Of a stretch of DNA of 64,000 nt, positions 17,182 to 24,764 are shown in pieces. The stretch lies in assembly GCA_020073185.1 (NCBI GenBank), contig JAIQFT010000025.1, positions 28,415-92,414 of the forward strand, in the 5' to 3' direction. The translations under genes and the position numbers were made by a program. This DNA is from Terriglobia bacterium (GTDB taxonomy: Bacteria; Acidobacteriota; Terriglobia; Terriglobales; Acidobacteriaceae). The notes under the pieces are model-generated. The model had not been told where the DNA came from. It did no database searches and was given only the letters and a program-made list of their open reading frames with translations. Each line of letters starts with the position of its first letter. Position 1 is the stretch's first letter.

Positions 17182-18357
17182 CTAGCCTTTTTGGGCGATT
17201 TCCAGGGCTTTAACGGCCTGATCCTTGTACTGTCCCTTGAAGCGGTAGCCGTGCGAGCGCTCGGCTGGAGGCGGAACCACGACCTTGTCCAACATGGCCT
17301 TGTAAGCGGCCTTGTCCTTGCGGTACGCCGCGTACTGGCTGGCGCTGTCGGCAAATGCCGTCTCCGGAACCATGCGAATGCAATCGGGCACCGGGCAAAC
17401 CGCTTCGCAGATGCCGCAACCGCAGCACGCGCCGAGGTTGGCGTCGTACGTGCCCTCGGAGGTGACGTCGAACGACCCATCCGGGCAGTTCAACCAGCAC
17501 AGCGTGCACTTGGTGCAGGTGGCAAAGTTGACCACCGGACGCATGGTGCGCGTGGTCGCCTTCTTGAGCTGTTCATTGCGCGCCGGGCGGAAGCCACCCA
17601 GTTCCTTGGTGACCGGGTCGGGATACGGACCGCCTTGCGGCTGGCCGGGGATGGAAACGCCCAGGCGCATAGCGGAGGAACCGATCAGATCGAAGTGCGC
17701 CAGTTTTTCCGCATTGCCGGTTCCCGGCTTGACTTCGATGCTGGAGAACTTGTCGTAGCTGGTGTGGGCCGAGGTGACCTTCAGCGTGTTCTTGAGCTTC
17801 TCGCTGATGAACTTCTCCAGCGAGGTCAGCTTCATCAGCTCCGGCAGCGCCTTGGCAATCGCGCCCAGCACCCGGACATCGGTGTGGTCGTCTTTGAAGA
17901 CCCACATGCCGGAGAAGCTGGTGACGCCGCGGACGACGCCAAGCTTGTACGGTTTATCGTTCGTGTGGAGCGCCTTGAGCAACGTCGTCGGCTGCTCCAG
18001 GGAGGCGACGATCAGGGTCGCACCTGGCTTCAGGTGCTCGGTCACGGTCTGCACGCCGTACCAGCCCCAGGACTCGATCCCTTTGCAGAGCGTGTCGTCC
18101 AGGACTACGGTGACGTCGGTGTGTTTGGGCTCGTACTGAGCCATTCCTTTTTCCAGGGTCTCATCGTCGGTGGCGACGATGGCAAAGCTCTTGGCGGGAA
18201 TGCCGTTCCGCTCCGGGCTGTCCCCGTAACGGCCAAAGGAAAGGCCTGGTTTGCCCTCATTGTGGGCGGCCAGGACGATCCCGCGGCATATGTTCTTCGC
18301 CAGAGTCTTTTGAAAGACCCCACGGTAGATAATTTCGATGGCAAATAGCTGGCCCAT
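17182..18357 (-). CDS. Oxalate oxidoreductase-type enzyme, fused gamma-delta subunit
   Basis: 391 residues from the ATG at 18357, chosen for GGAGG 7 nt upstream. The in-frame ATG at 18375 overlaps the GntR stop and lacks a site. Residues ~1-190 are the gamma domain (EIIYRGVFQKTLAKNICRGI, VTVVLDDTLCKG). Residues ~280-390 are a ferredoxin-like delta domain with two 4Fe-4S motifs, CTKCTLCWLNCP and CGCGICEAVCPVPDC. A single gamma-delta chain is characteristic of oxalate oxidoreductase, whereas most PFOR enzymes have separate or fully fused chains. It passes electrons from the TPP site to ferredoxin. Confidence 0.83.
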   Translation of the reverse strand: MGQLFAIEIIYRGVFQKTLAKNICRGIVLAAHNEGKPGLSFGRYGDSPERNGIPAKSFAIVATDDETLEKGMAQYEPKHTDVTVVLDDTLCKGIESWGWYGVQTVTEHLKPGATLIVASLEQPTTLLKALHTNDKPYKLGVVRGVTSFSGMWVFKDDHTDVRVLGAIAKALPELMKLTSLEKFISEKLKNTLKVTSAHTSYDKFSSIEVKPGTGNAEKLAHFDLIGSSAMRLGVSIPGQPQGGPYPDPVTKELGGFRPARNEQLKKATTRTMRPVVNFATCTKCTLCWLNCPDGSFDVTSEGTYDANLGACCGCGICEAVCPVPDCIRMVPETAFADSASQYAAYRKDKAAYKAMLDKVVVPPPAERSHGYRFKGQYKDQAVKALEIAQKG

Positions 18358-18371
18358 CTGGCGACCTCCAT

Positions 18372-19124
18372 TCATTTATGCTGCTTAAGTACTAGATCCG
18401 TAACTTCGTCCAGGTGCTGGCACATGGCGGCTTCCGCCGCTTTTGCGTCACCCTGGCATAACGCGGTAAAAATGCGCTTGTGACCTGCAAAAGACTTCTG
18501 CGGCCGTCCCTCCACCTGCATGTTGCGTTCGCGGCTTTCCCGAAGCAGGTCCATCAACACATCGATCACGTGCAACAGCACGGAGTTGTCGGCAGCGGTG
18601 GCGATGGCGTAATGGAACTCCGAGTCTTCCTCGATGGCCGGGTCGTCCTGGCTCAGCTTCTGGCTTTGGCGGCGCAGGATCTCCTCCAAATGAGCCAGTT
18701 GTTCGGGGGTAATGTGCTGAGCGGCACGGGCCGCGATGGGCGGCTCGATCATTCGGCGGACCTCGAGCAGTTCGGCCAGGTGCTTCCGCTGGCGCAACAG
18801 GATGGCGGTGAGTGGGTTGACCAGCGCATCCGGGGAAAGCTGTCGGACAATGGTCCCGGCGCCCTGACGGGGCTCCACCAGCCCCATCAATTCCAGCCTG
18901 CGCATGGCATCCCGGATAGAACTGCGGCTGACTTTGCACGACAACGCCAGTTCGCGCTCCGAAGGGAGCTTGTCGCCGGGCTTCAGCTCCTGGAGGATGA
19001 ACTGCTCGAGCTTGCGCGCGACTTGGTCGTAGACCTTGTCTTTGCGGATAACCTCGAAGGTGGGTTTGGGCGTGCTAGCCAAAGGGCGAATCCAAGTGGT
19101 CTGATAACCTGACCACCTCGCCAA
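18372..19124 (-). CDS. GntR/FadR-type (FCD) transcriptional regulator of the oxalate genes
   Basis: 250 residues from the outermost start, TTG at 19124. TTG at 19082 (leaving TPKPTFEVIRKDKVYDQVAR near the N-terminus) is an equally possible start and would place the operator outside the coding region. The winged helix is PGDKLPSERELALSCKVSRS followed by SIRDAMRRLELMGLVEPRQG. The FCD effector domain includes LAELLEVRRMIEPPIAARAA, a metal-type EEDSEFHYAIATAADN, and GHKRIFTALCQGD. Such proteins bind carboxylates. It is the first gene of the run gntR, gamma-delta, alpha, beta, transporter, so it likely responds to oxalate or a product. Confidence 0.85.
   Translation of the reverse strand: MARWSGYQTTWIRPLASTPKPTFEVIRKDKVYDQVARKLEQFILQELKPGDKLPSERELALSCKVSRSSIRDAMRRLELMGLVEPRQGAGTIVRQLSPDALVNPLTAILLRQRKHLAELLEVRRMIEPPIAARAAQHITPEQLAHLEEILRRQSQKLSQDDPAIEEDSEFHYAIATAADNSVLLHVIDVLMDLLRESRERNMQVEGRPQKSFAGHKRIFTALCQGDAKAAEAAMCQHLDEVTDLVLKQHK
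19096..19116. promoter_or_regulatory. Putative FCD-regulator operator
   Basis: GTGGTC-N9-GACCAC with perfect 6-bp arms; the inner TGGT...ACCA is the pattern of FadR/PdhR/LldR-family sites, though with wider spacing. It lies at the 5' end of the gntR gene, just downstream of a TAGAAT -10-like box (about 19125-19130 on the minus strand). Consistent with autorepression by blocking early transcription. Confidence 0.5.
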
Positions 19125-19211
19125 TTCTAGGCAGGCAGGAAACTTACGCAGTGACCAGCGTCACCATTAGTTGTGACGTGGGCTGGGATGGGAACGGAGT
19201 GTGGGGCTGCG

Positions 19212-20873
19212 TCAGTCGCGCGCCAGCTTCACCCGGCGCTCTCCTTTGCCGGCGTTAATGGTGCGCAGGACAGAAGCGATGTCATTGGCCACCATGTAAC
19301 GGGAGGTCTTGACGCCGCGCTGGCCGAAGGCGAGGAAGCGCAACTCGTCGCGGGCGGTCACCGAGGGCGGCACCAGTTCGCGGGCGGCGGCGCGCAGGTG
19401 CCCTTCCGAAATCGGCTGGCGGGCCTTGCGGGCGCGGCGCGCCGCTTCATCCACCACCATCTTCAGGTCGCTGGCCGAGTAGCCGGGCAATGTATCGGCA
19501 AACGATACAATATCAATGCCCGCGCACTGCCGCCGCCCATAAAGATGGAAGCGCAACATGGCGGCGCGGGCGGTGGCGTCGGGCGCGGGGACGTAGATGA
19601 GCTTGTCGAGGCGGCCGGTGCGGATCACGGCCGGATCAATCTTCCACGGCTCGTTGGTGGCGGCCATAAGCACGATCCGGCGCGACGCGCACGATTCCAG
19701 CTGCTTGAGAAACTCGCTGACCTCTTCCGAGGTGTGGTGCTGATGGGCGCCCAGCGCTCTCCGCGCCGGCACCATGGCTTCGAACTCATCCACAAACAGG
19801 AGGGCGGGCGCGTGCTCGGCAGCGGTGTCGAAGGTTTCGCGGATTTTCAGAGTCGTGTCGTGAATGAAGGTGCTGCCGATCTCGGAGGGAAAGACTTCCT
19901 TGAAAAAGTAGTTCAGTTCCTCGGCGAGCTGGCGGGCGATGTAAGTTTTGCCGCAACCCGGCGGGCCAAATAACAGAATGCCATTGGGGATGGTGAGACC
20001 GTACTCCTTCAGCTCTTCCGGGTCGCGCAGCGCGGAAACCACTTCGTCGTAGAGCAGCGCCTTGAGTTCATCCATGCCCGCCACCTTGGCGAGGCCGCGC
20101 TCGGTAGGATTTGGGACAACGTCGGCCTTGGCGGTCGGCTGCGGCGGCGGCTTGGGTCCGGGAGCGGGTGTGGCCGGGGCGCGACTCGCATCTGCCACAG
20201 GCAGGCAGATTTGGGGCGCCTCGGCGGCAGCTTCGGTGCGGACCGGCGCGGCGGGAGGGTCGTCTGGAGTTTCGTCGCGCGCCGACGCCCAGCGCTGGAC
20301 CCAGATGGGCATCGGGCCCATCACCTCTTCGGCGCACAGATTGCAGAACGTATGGTTGGGCGGTTCGCATTCCCACGCCTCATGACGGAACGTCATGCCG
20401 CACTTGGAGCAGGTGTGCTCGTGAACGGAGGCGCCGTCATGGGAAAGTTCGCCAGTGCTGCCGCCGGTCATCAAGACGTCGGGATTGACTCTGGCGACGG
20501 GAAACTTCAGGCGCGCGTAGGCCTGCTCAATGCGGATGTGATCGCGCTCGGAGAGCATGCCGTTGAGGAGCGCGGCAAATTTCTCCGCCGCCGCCTGCGG
20601 AATCAGTCCCCAGGCTTCCTGGAGGAGGGGTCGGATGGCGTCGCCGAGAACGGATTGGAGCGAGGCCGACCACGGCTCGAACAATCGCTCTCCAGATTCA
20701 TAGTGAAATCCGCCGACCTCGACCAGGTCGGACAGCCAAGCGTAGTCAGCGACGGCGTGGCGGCGTAAGCGTCGCCTGACCGCCTCCAGCGCGCGCTCGT
20801 AGCGGTCGCAAGTGAAGAAAATGGTAGCCGAGCCCACCGGCACAGCAGGTCCGGATTGCGTAGTCCGAGCCAT
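19212..20873 (-). CDS. AAA-family ATPase with N-terminal zinc ribbon
   Basis: 553 residues. Residues ~1-145 are helical and unrecognised. At ~152-180 a zinc ribbon has CSKC and CNLC (HTCSKCGMTFRHEAWEC, FCNLCAEE). A Pro/Ala-rich linker follows, then a single AAA module of the FtsH/Vps4/katanin type: Walker A GPPGCGKT, Walker B LLFVDEFEAM, sensor AATNEPWKIDPA, and arginine-finger region IRTGRLDK. No protease motif (HExxH) and no membrane segment are present. It probably remodels a protein, but the substrate is unknown. It stands alone; the ribosome site is GAGAGGG before the ATG. Confidence 0.85.
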   Translation of the reverse strand: MARTTQSGPAVPVGSATIFFTCDRYERALEAVRRRLRRHAVADYAWLSDLVEVGGFHYESGERLFEPWSASLQSVLGDAIRPLLQEAWGLIPQAAAEKFAALLNGMLSERDHIRIEQAYARLKFPVARVNPDVLMTGGSTGELSHDGASVHEHTCSKCGMTFRHEAWECEPPNHTFCNLCAEEVMGPMPIWVQRWASARDETPDDPPAAPVRTEAAAEAPQICLPVADASRAPATPAPGPKPPPQPTAKADVVPNPTERGLAKVAGMDELKALLYDEVVSALRDPEELKEYGLTIPNGILLFGPPGCGKTYIARQLAEELNYFFKEVFPSEIGSTFIHDTTLKIRETFDTAAEHAPALLFVDEFEAMVPARRALGAHQHHTSEEVSEFLKQLESCASRRIVLMAATNEPWKIDPAVIRTGRLDKLIYVPAPDATARAAMLRFHLYGRRQCAGIDIVSFADTLPGYSASDLKMVVDEAARRARKARQPISEGHLRAAARELVPPSVTARDELRFLAFGQRGVKTSRYMVANDIASVLRTINAGKGERRVKLARD

Positions 20874-20961
20874 AGCCCTCTCTTATGGCATACCGAGGAA
20901 ATCTTGTCTGTGACGCGTAATCCTCTTCCCTGCGGCATCTCTCGTCGCTGCCCGGGGGCCT

Positions 20962-21795
20962 TCAGCGCGACGTTGTCGCAGGCTGCAGCAGCGCCGCCAT
21001 GGGATTGGCCGGTCCACAGCCCTTGCCAATGGCGAGCCCGTTGCGAATCGCGGTAGTAATAAATTCCTTGGCGGCGGCAACGCTCTCCTTCACGCTGCGC
21101 CCGTGCGCCAAGTTGGCGGCAATCGCCGAGGCGAAGATGCACCCCGTGCCGTGGGTGTGCTTGCTGTGGAAGCGGTCGGCGCGGAATTCGGTGAATTCGC
21201 GCCCGTCATAGAGCAGATCGGCGGCGATGCCCGCGAGATGCCCTCCCTTGATCACCACGTTTTCCGGTCCCAGGTCGCGGAGGGCGCGCGCCGCTTCCTT
21301 CATCCCCGCCAAGTCGTGAATCTCGCGACCGACCATCGCGCCGGCCTCATGAAGATTGGGTGTAACGACGGTTGCCAGGGGCAGCATTTTCGATTTCAAC
21401 TCGGCCACCGCCTCAGCTTTGAGCAAGTGCGCGCCACTTTTGGCGATCATGACCGGGTCCACGACCACGCGCCGCAGTTGGTGGCGCGCAATGGCGGCGG
21501 CCACGGCCTGGATGATGGGAACGTCGGCCAGCATGCCGGTCTTGACCGCGTCGCAGCCGACATCGTTGATGCAGGCGTCAATCTGCAGGGTGACGAATTC
21601 CGGCGCGACCTCGAGGATCCCGAGTACCTCGCTGGTGTTCTGCGCGGTGAGCGCGGTGATGGCGGTCATGCCGAAGGCGCCCAGCGCGGACACAGTCTTC
21701 AAGTCGGCCTGGATTCCCGCGCCGCCGCTGGAATCGGAGCCGGCGACGATCAGGACGCGCGGAATGCTTACACGCGCCATTGCTCTTGTTTCCAT
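20962..21795 (-). CDS. thiD: Hydroxymethylpyrimidine / phosphomethylpyrimidine kinase
   Basis: 277 residues. Phosphorylates HMP and HMP-P for thiamine synthesis and salvage. Ribokinase-fold signatures are VLIVAGSDSSGGAGIQADLK, DPVMIAKSGAHLL, VTPNLHEAGAM and the anion-hole region KHTHGTGCIFASAIAANLA. Starts at the ATG at 21795 with GGGAG 5 nt upstream, overlapping the 3' end of tenA by 28 nt; an ATG at 21780 is a weaker alternative. The overlap implies coupled translation with tenA. The two would supply HMP-PP for the TPP cofactor used by the oxidoreductases in this region. Confidence 0.95.
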   Translation of the reverse strand: METRAMARVSIPRVLIVAGSDSSGGAGIQADLKTVSALGAFGMTAITALTAQNTSEVLGILEVAPEFVTLQIDACINDVGCDAVKTGMLADVPIIQAVAAAIARHQLRRVVVDPVMIAKSGAHLLKAEAVAELKSKMLPLATVVTPNLHEAGAMVGREIHDLAGMKEAARALRDLGPENVVIKGGHLAGIAADLLYDGREFTEFRADRFHSKHTHGTGCIFASAIAANLAHGRSVKESVAAAKEFITTAIRNGLAIGKGCGPANPMAALLQPATTSR

Positions 21796-22439
21796 GACAT
21801 CTCCCAAAACTGGAACTCGTAGCGGCTGCTGGTCAGGAACACTGCTTCCAACTTCTCTAACTGGCGCTCGGGCAAGCCGGTCGCCACCTCGTCCATCAGT
21901 TCGCGGCACCAGCGCGCCAAGTCGGCAAACTCGGAGGACGAATACATCGCGATCCACTTGCGGTAGCGATGGTCGGCAGGGGCGGACAGCTTGGCAAGCC
22001 GCAACCCGATCTCGCTGAAGGCCCACATGCACGGCAGCAGGGCCGCGACCAGTTCGGCGTAATCGCCGGTGGCAGCCACGCGCAGCAGGAAATCGGAGTA
22101 GGCGCGCGTGGTGGGCGCAAGGGCCTCGCGCTCCAATTCGGCGGTGCTGATGCCGAACTCGGCGGCGTAGGCGCGGTGCAGGCCCATCTCGGTATTCACC
22201 GTTTCGTTGAGCAGGGCGGCGAATTTCGCCATCATGTTCAGGGCGGGAGTGCGCGCCGTGGCCAGCGCCACTACGCGCGCATACTCGATCAGAAAGACGT
22301 AATCCTGCCGCACCCAGAACTTGAAGCGCTCCAGGTCGAGAGTGCCGTCGCCGATGCCGCGCACGAACGGGTGCAGGTGCTGCGCCTCCCAGATGGACGC
22401 GACTTTTCGTTGCAGGCGCTCTGTGAATCGCTCCGCCAT
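21768..22439 (-). CDS. tenA: TenA-family aminopyrimidine aminohydrolase (thiaminase II)
   Basis: 223 residues from the ATG at 22439, matching the family start (MAERFTERLQ). Recovers HMP from degraded thiamine by hydrolysing aminopyrimidine, in the cytosol. Family landmarks are WEAQHLHPFVRGIGDGTLD, RFKFWVRQDYVFL, the catalytic Cys in AALLPCMWAFSEIG and the late Glu in YEFQFWEMSW. It is upstream of and overlaps thiD. I looked for a TPP riboswitch in the leader and did not find a convincing one. Confidence 0.93.
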   Translation of the reverse strand: MAERFTERLQRKVASIWEAQHLHPFVRGIGDGTLDLERFKFWVRQDYVFLIEYARVVALATARTPALNMMAKFAALLNETVNTEMGLHRAYAAEFGISTAELEREALAPTTRAYSDFLLRVAATGDYAELVAALLPCMWAFSEIGLRLAKLSAPADHRYRKWIAMYSSSEFADLARWCRELMDEVATGLPERQLEKLEAVFLTSSRYEFQFWEMSWKQEQWRV

Positions 22440-22737
22440 AGCCTGCCAGACTTGTACCACTCCGGCAGTGCGGTCGCAACGGCGGCGCACGATGCAAGCC
22501 GCGGCAGTATCAACGCGGGACCACGATGGCCATCCACTATGACAAGCGATCTCATCGGTGCTGACGGGTTGGGACAGGGGCTATAGCCCGGAACGTTTTC
22601 AACATGGCTGGAGAGGAGCGCTTTACAGCCGCTGTCCCGAGAACGCAATGTTCTGAATTCGGAACAGCAAGAAGCGAGTGCTGTTTCCTGCGGTCGAAGC
22701 ACTGCCCTTGGAGCGGTAATGTGCATTAGCGAAGTTC
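22440..22737 (-). other. Non-coding gap with a strong stem-loop
   Basis: 298 nt between tenA and the next gene upstream, with no supportable gene. At 22631-22668, GCTGTCCCGA pairs with TCGGAACAGC (9 of 10), and inside it GAAC pairs with GTTC around GCAAT. There is no T-run on either side. It may end the upstream transcript or act in the tenA-thiD leader. Confidence 0.5.
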
Positions 22738-23277
22738 TTAAACTGCTTCACGCAAGCGTCCTGCCAAGTCAGGGCGTTGCCAAATCACGACGGATTCGAG
22801 TGCAGCACGCACGCCGGTATAGGCTTCTGTCACCGATCGTACCGAAGGCTGCCAGAACGGCAACAACCACGCGATGTAAAGCTGCACGATCGCGACACCG
22901 GCAAGCATCCTGGTTTGAAGCGCCAAGGTCAGCAATTGTCTGCCGGCTTCCCGGATGCGAACTTGGTCGCTGTTCTTTGCGGTCTGCGCGAGCCGGATCA
23001 ATATGCCGGCGTTGTGAGCGGTCAGTTGCACGTATTCGCAGGCAGCCAAGCACCGCGCCCGCCGAACACGCCACACTGCGGTTCTCGGCAGGTGCGCCGT
23101 CAAATAGGCATCCTCGTCGGGATTGATCACGTTCCGGAACGCTGGCAGGTCCACGGGGCAGGTGCGGCCCAACAGTTGTTCCGGGTCCATGACTTGGGCC
23201 GCAAACCCGCGTACCACATGACCTAAGCCGATGGTGATGAACAGTGCGACAAAAACCAGGACCAATACGACTATCAT
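22738..23277 (-). CDS. Membrane protein of unknown function
   Basis: 179 residues from the ATG at 23277, which shares ATGA with the stop of the upstream gene, a typical coupled arrangement. An N-terminal membrane segment (MIVVLVLVFVALFITIGL) and a second hydrophobic segment near residue 135 (VAIVQLYIAWLLPFW) are visible, with an Arg-rich helical part between them. No family was recognised. It is probably made together with the seven-segment membrane protein encoded just upstream. Confidence 0.7.
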   Translation of the reverse strand: MIVVLVLVFVALFITIGLGHVVRGFAAQVMDPEQLLGRTCPVDLPAFRNVINPDEDAYLTAHLPRTAVWRVRRARCLAACEYVQLTAHNAGILIRLAQTAKNSDQVRIREAGRQLLTLALQTRMLAGVAIVQLYIAWLLPFWQPSVRSVTEAYTGVRAALESVVIWQRPDLAGRLREAV

Positions 23278-24026
23278 TTCGTTAGTAACTCCAACAAGGC
23301 TTGGTTCCACGCGGCCAAGCTGTTTTCAGGAACTGATTTCAGTGGAACCGGTTCTTTTTCTTTGCTGAAGAAGTATGCTACCCAGACCAACATCCCACAC
23401 GAGTACGCCGCGGGACTGATGAGCCGGTACGGTCCGGAAGCGATCATACCTAAATTCACTCGGGCCGCTCCGGCGGCAAGCTCCACGGTATTGTATAAAG
23501 CAAATCCAACTAGGGCGCCGAAAGCGTAATGGTTCCAACGCAGCGCCAGTGCTGACGACATGACCATGGCAAAAATGATGAGACCGGCTTTCAGAATGGC
23601 CGCGCCGACATGGACGGCCAAAAGGCCTGCCAGGAGACGGCTCGAGTCCGCCCCGGGTACTGACGCCGCGACCGTCACCGCTATGAGAACGCAAACCGCC
23701 GTAGCCCACCGGAAGAGAACGTCTTGCAATACACGAAGTCCTTCGTAACCGAGGAAAAGAAGGCTGTACAGTTGATACAAGACAGCAACCACCAGCAAGA
23801 CATCAATGACCTCGCCCGTCCAATAGGCTACAAAATACAGCTTATACGCCTTGGGGTCACTGACGGTGAAGAGGACTGCGGCTTTAACAATTTGGAATGC
23901 CGTATAAACAAAAAACGCGGGGCAAACGTGCCACAGCCTGCGTCTGCGTGCTTGCAGTAGCAAGAGAATTTGCATGACCGGTCCACTGAACCAAAGGGCC
24001 AACGCAATGAGACGATCCCAAGTCAT
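23274..24026 (-). CDS. Multi-spanning membrane protein of unknown function
   Basis: 250 residues with about seven hydrophobic segments, beginning MTWDRLIALALWFSGPVMQI and ending in a soluble tail (VPENSLAAWNQALLELLTK). The layout, with short loops and aromatic-rich helices, recalls acidobacterial membrane proteins of unassigned function. No catalytic motif was seen. It overlaps the 22738-23277 gene by 4 nt. The exported peptide gene 59 nt upstream is on the same strand and may share its transcript. Confidence 0.75.
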   Translation of the reverse strand: MTWDRLIALALWFSGPVMQILLLLQARRRRLWHVCPAFFVYTAFQIVKAAVLFTVSDPKAYKLYFVAYWTGEVIDVLLVVAVLYQLYSLLFLGYEGLRVLQDVLFRWATAVCVLIAVTVAASVPGADSSRLLAGLLAVHVGAAILKAGLIIFAMVMSSALALRWNHYAFGALVGFALYNTVELAAGAARVNLGMIASGPYRLISPAAYSCGMLVWVAYFFSKEKEPVPLKSVPENSLAAWNQALLELLTK

Positions 24027-24085
24027 GAGCTGCCGAAGAATATTACGATTTTCGGCAGCTCACAATGGGGCATACTACTCGCTTT

Positions 24086-24247
24086 TCACCGCAACGGCGC
24101 GTGCGCCGGTGGCACCGGCGCCGGGCAGTGCGGATTGGAGAACGGGTCACAATCAGCCGGAGGACTTGTCCCGTCGGCCAGTGCGGTGGTTGACAGGCAA
24201 GCGGAAAGCAGCATCACGGCAAGCAGAACGCGCAGCAGATTTTTCAC
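24086..24247 (-). CDS. Small exported peptide, 53 residues
   Basis: GTG start at 24247 with AAGGAG 7 nt upstream, stop at 24086. The product starts MKNLLRVLLAVMLLSACLST and has a signal peptide probably cleaved after TALA, leaving about 30 residues rich in Pro with two Cys (DGTSPPADCDPFSNPHCPAP). The clear ribosome site, signal peptide and immediate end before the membrane gene support it as real. The function is unknown. The two cysteines could form one disulfide in the periplasm. Confidence 0.65.
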   Translation of the reverse strand: MKNLLRVLLAVMLLSACLSTTALADGTSPPADCDPFSNPHCPAPVPPAHAPLR

Positions 24248-24353
24248 GGTCAATCTCCTTCGAAAATTGGCTTGACCGTGCTAATCTGCTCCCCGAGCAG
24301 GGAGTTAGACCGACTTGTAGGTAGTTGTTCGAGTTTCGGAAACTAGAACAGAT

Positions 24354-24764
24354 ATGGTTTTCTTGTCGGCTTTGCAGGATTTTGTGGTCAGAACTCTCGG
24401 AAGTTTTTCCGGGCCGCTATCGAAGCTTGCTTATATCGGCGAGTTGCGCCGTGGTGGCGATTACGAGCACTGGGGATTGTCTCGCGCGCACGGCGCTTCG
24501 GCAGCCCAAGCCGCGATCTCCGATGCCCACACACAAATTTGGCTGGAGGTGCTGCGCACGCCTTTGGCCTCGCTGTCGGAAGAGACGCAGTCCCTGCCTA
24601 ACGGAAATCCTGCCGCCGATGCGGTGGCCGGCTTGCAAGCACAACAGGGGAAGCTCATTCCGCCGGATACCGCGGGCGGCGGCAAACGTCATTTCAATTC
24701 AATTCTTTTGGCGCTCTCCCTGCTCTCCCGGACGACGAAGGGATCCAGTCGACGAGCCTCATAG
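24354..24764 (+). CDS. Hypothetical protein
   Basis: 136 residues (MVFLSALQDFVVRTLGSFSG, LAYIGELRRGGDYEHWGLSR, AHTQIWLEVLRTPLASLSEE). Codon use is that of a real gene. It reads as a mostly helical soluble protein with no known motif. Its last 71 nt overlap the 3' end of the XRE gene on the opposite strand. Divergent from the 53-residue peptide gene across 106 nt, so both may share a promoter region. Confidence 0.6.
   Translation: MVFLSALQDFVVRTLGSFSGPLSKLAYIGELRRGGDYEHWGLSRAHGASAAQAAISDAHTQIWLEVLRTPLASLSEETQSLPNGNPAADAVAGLQAQQGKLIPPDTAGGGKRHFNSILLALSLLSRTTKGSSRRAS

Noticed and set aside
14877..18357. Pyruvate:ferredoxin oxidoreductase as the identity of this operon
   Set aside because: The alpha subunit has Arg instead of Thr in YPIxP, plus the oxalate-type switch loop, and the window already has a standard single-chain PFOR at 40625.
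22440..22600. TPP riboswitch ahead of tenA-thiD
   Set aside because: On the minus strand I saw GATGAGATC and TTGATACTGCCGCGG, faintly like thi-box parts, but no ACCC/GGGA pairing or CUGAGA in the right order. A covariance-model scan (Rfam TPP) would decide.
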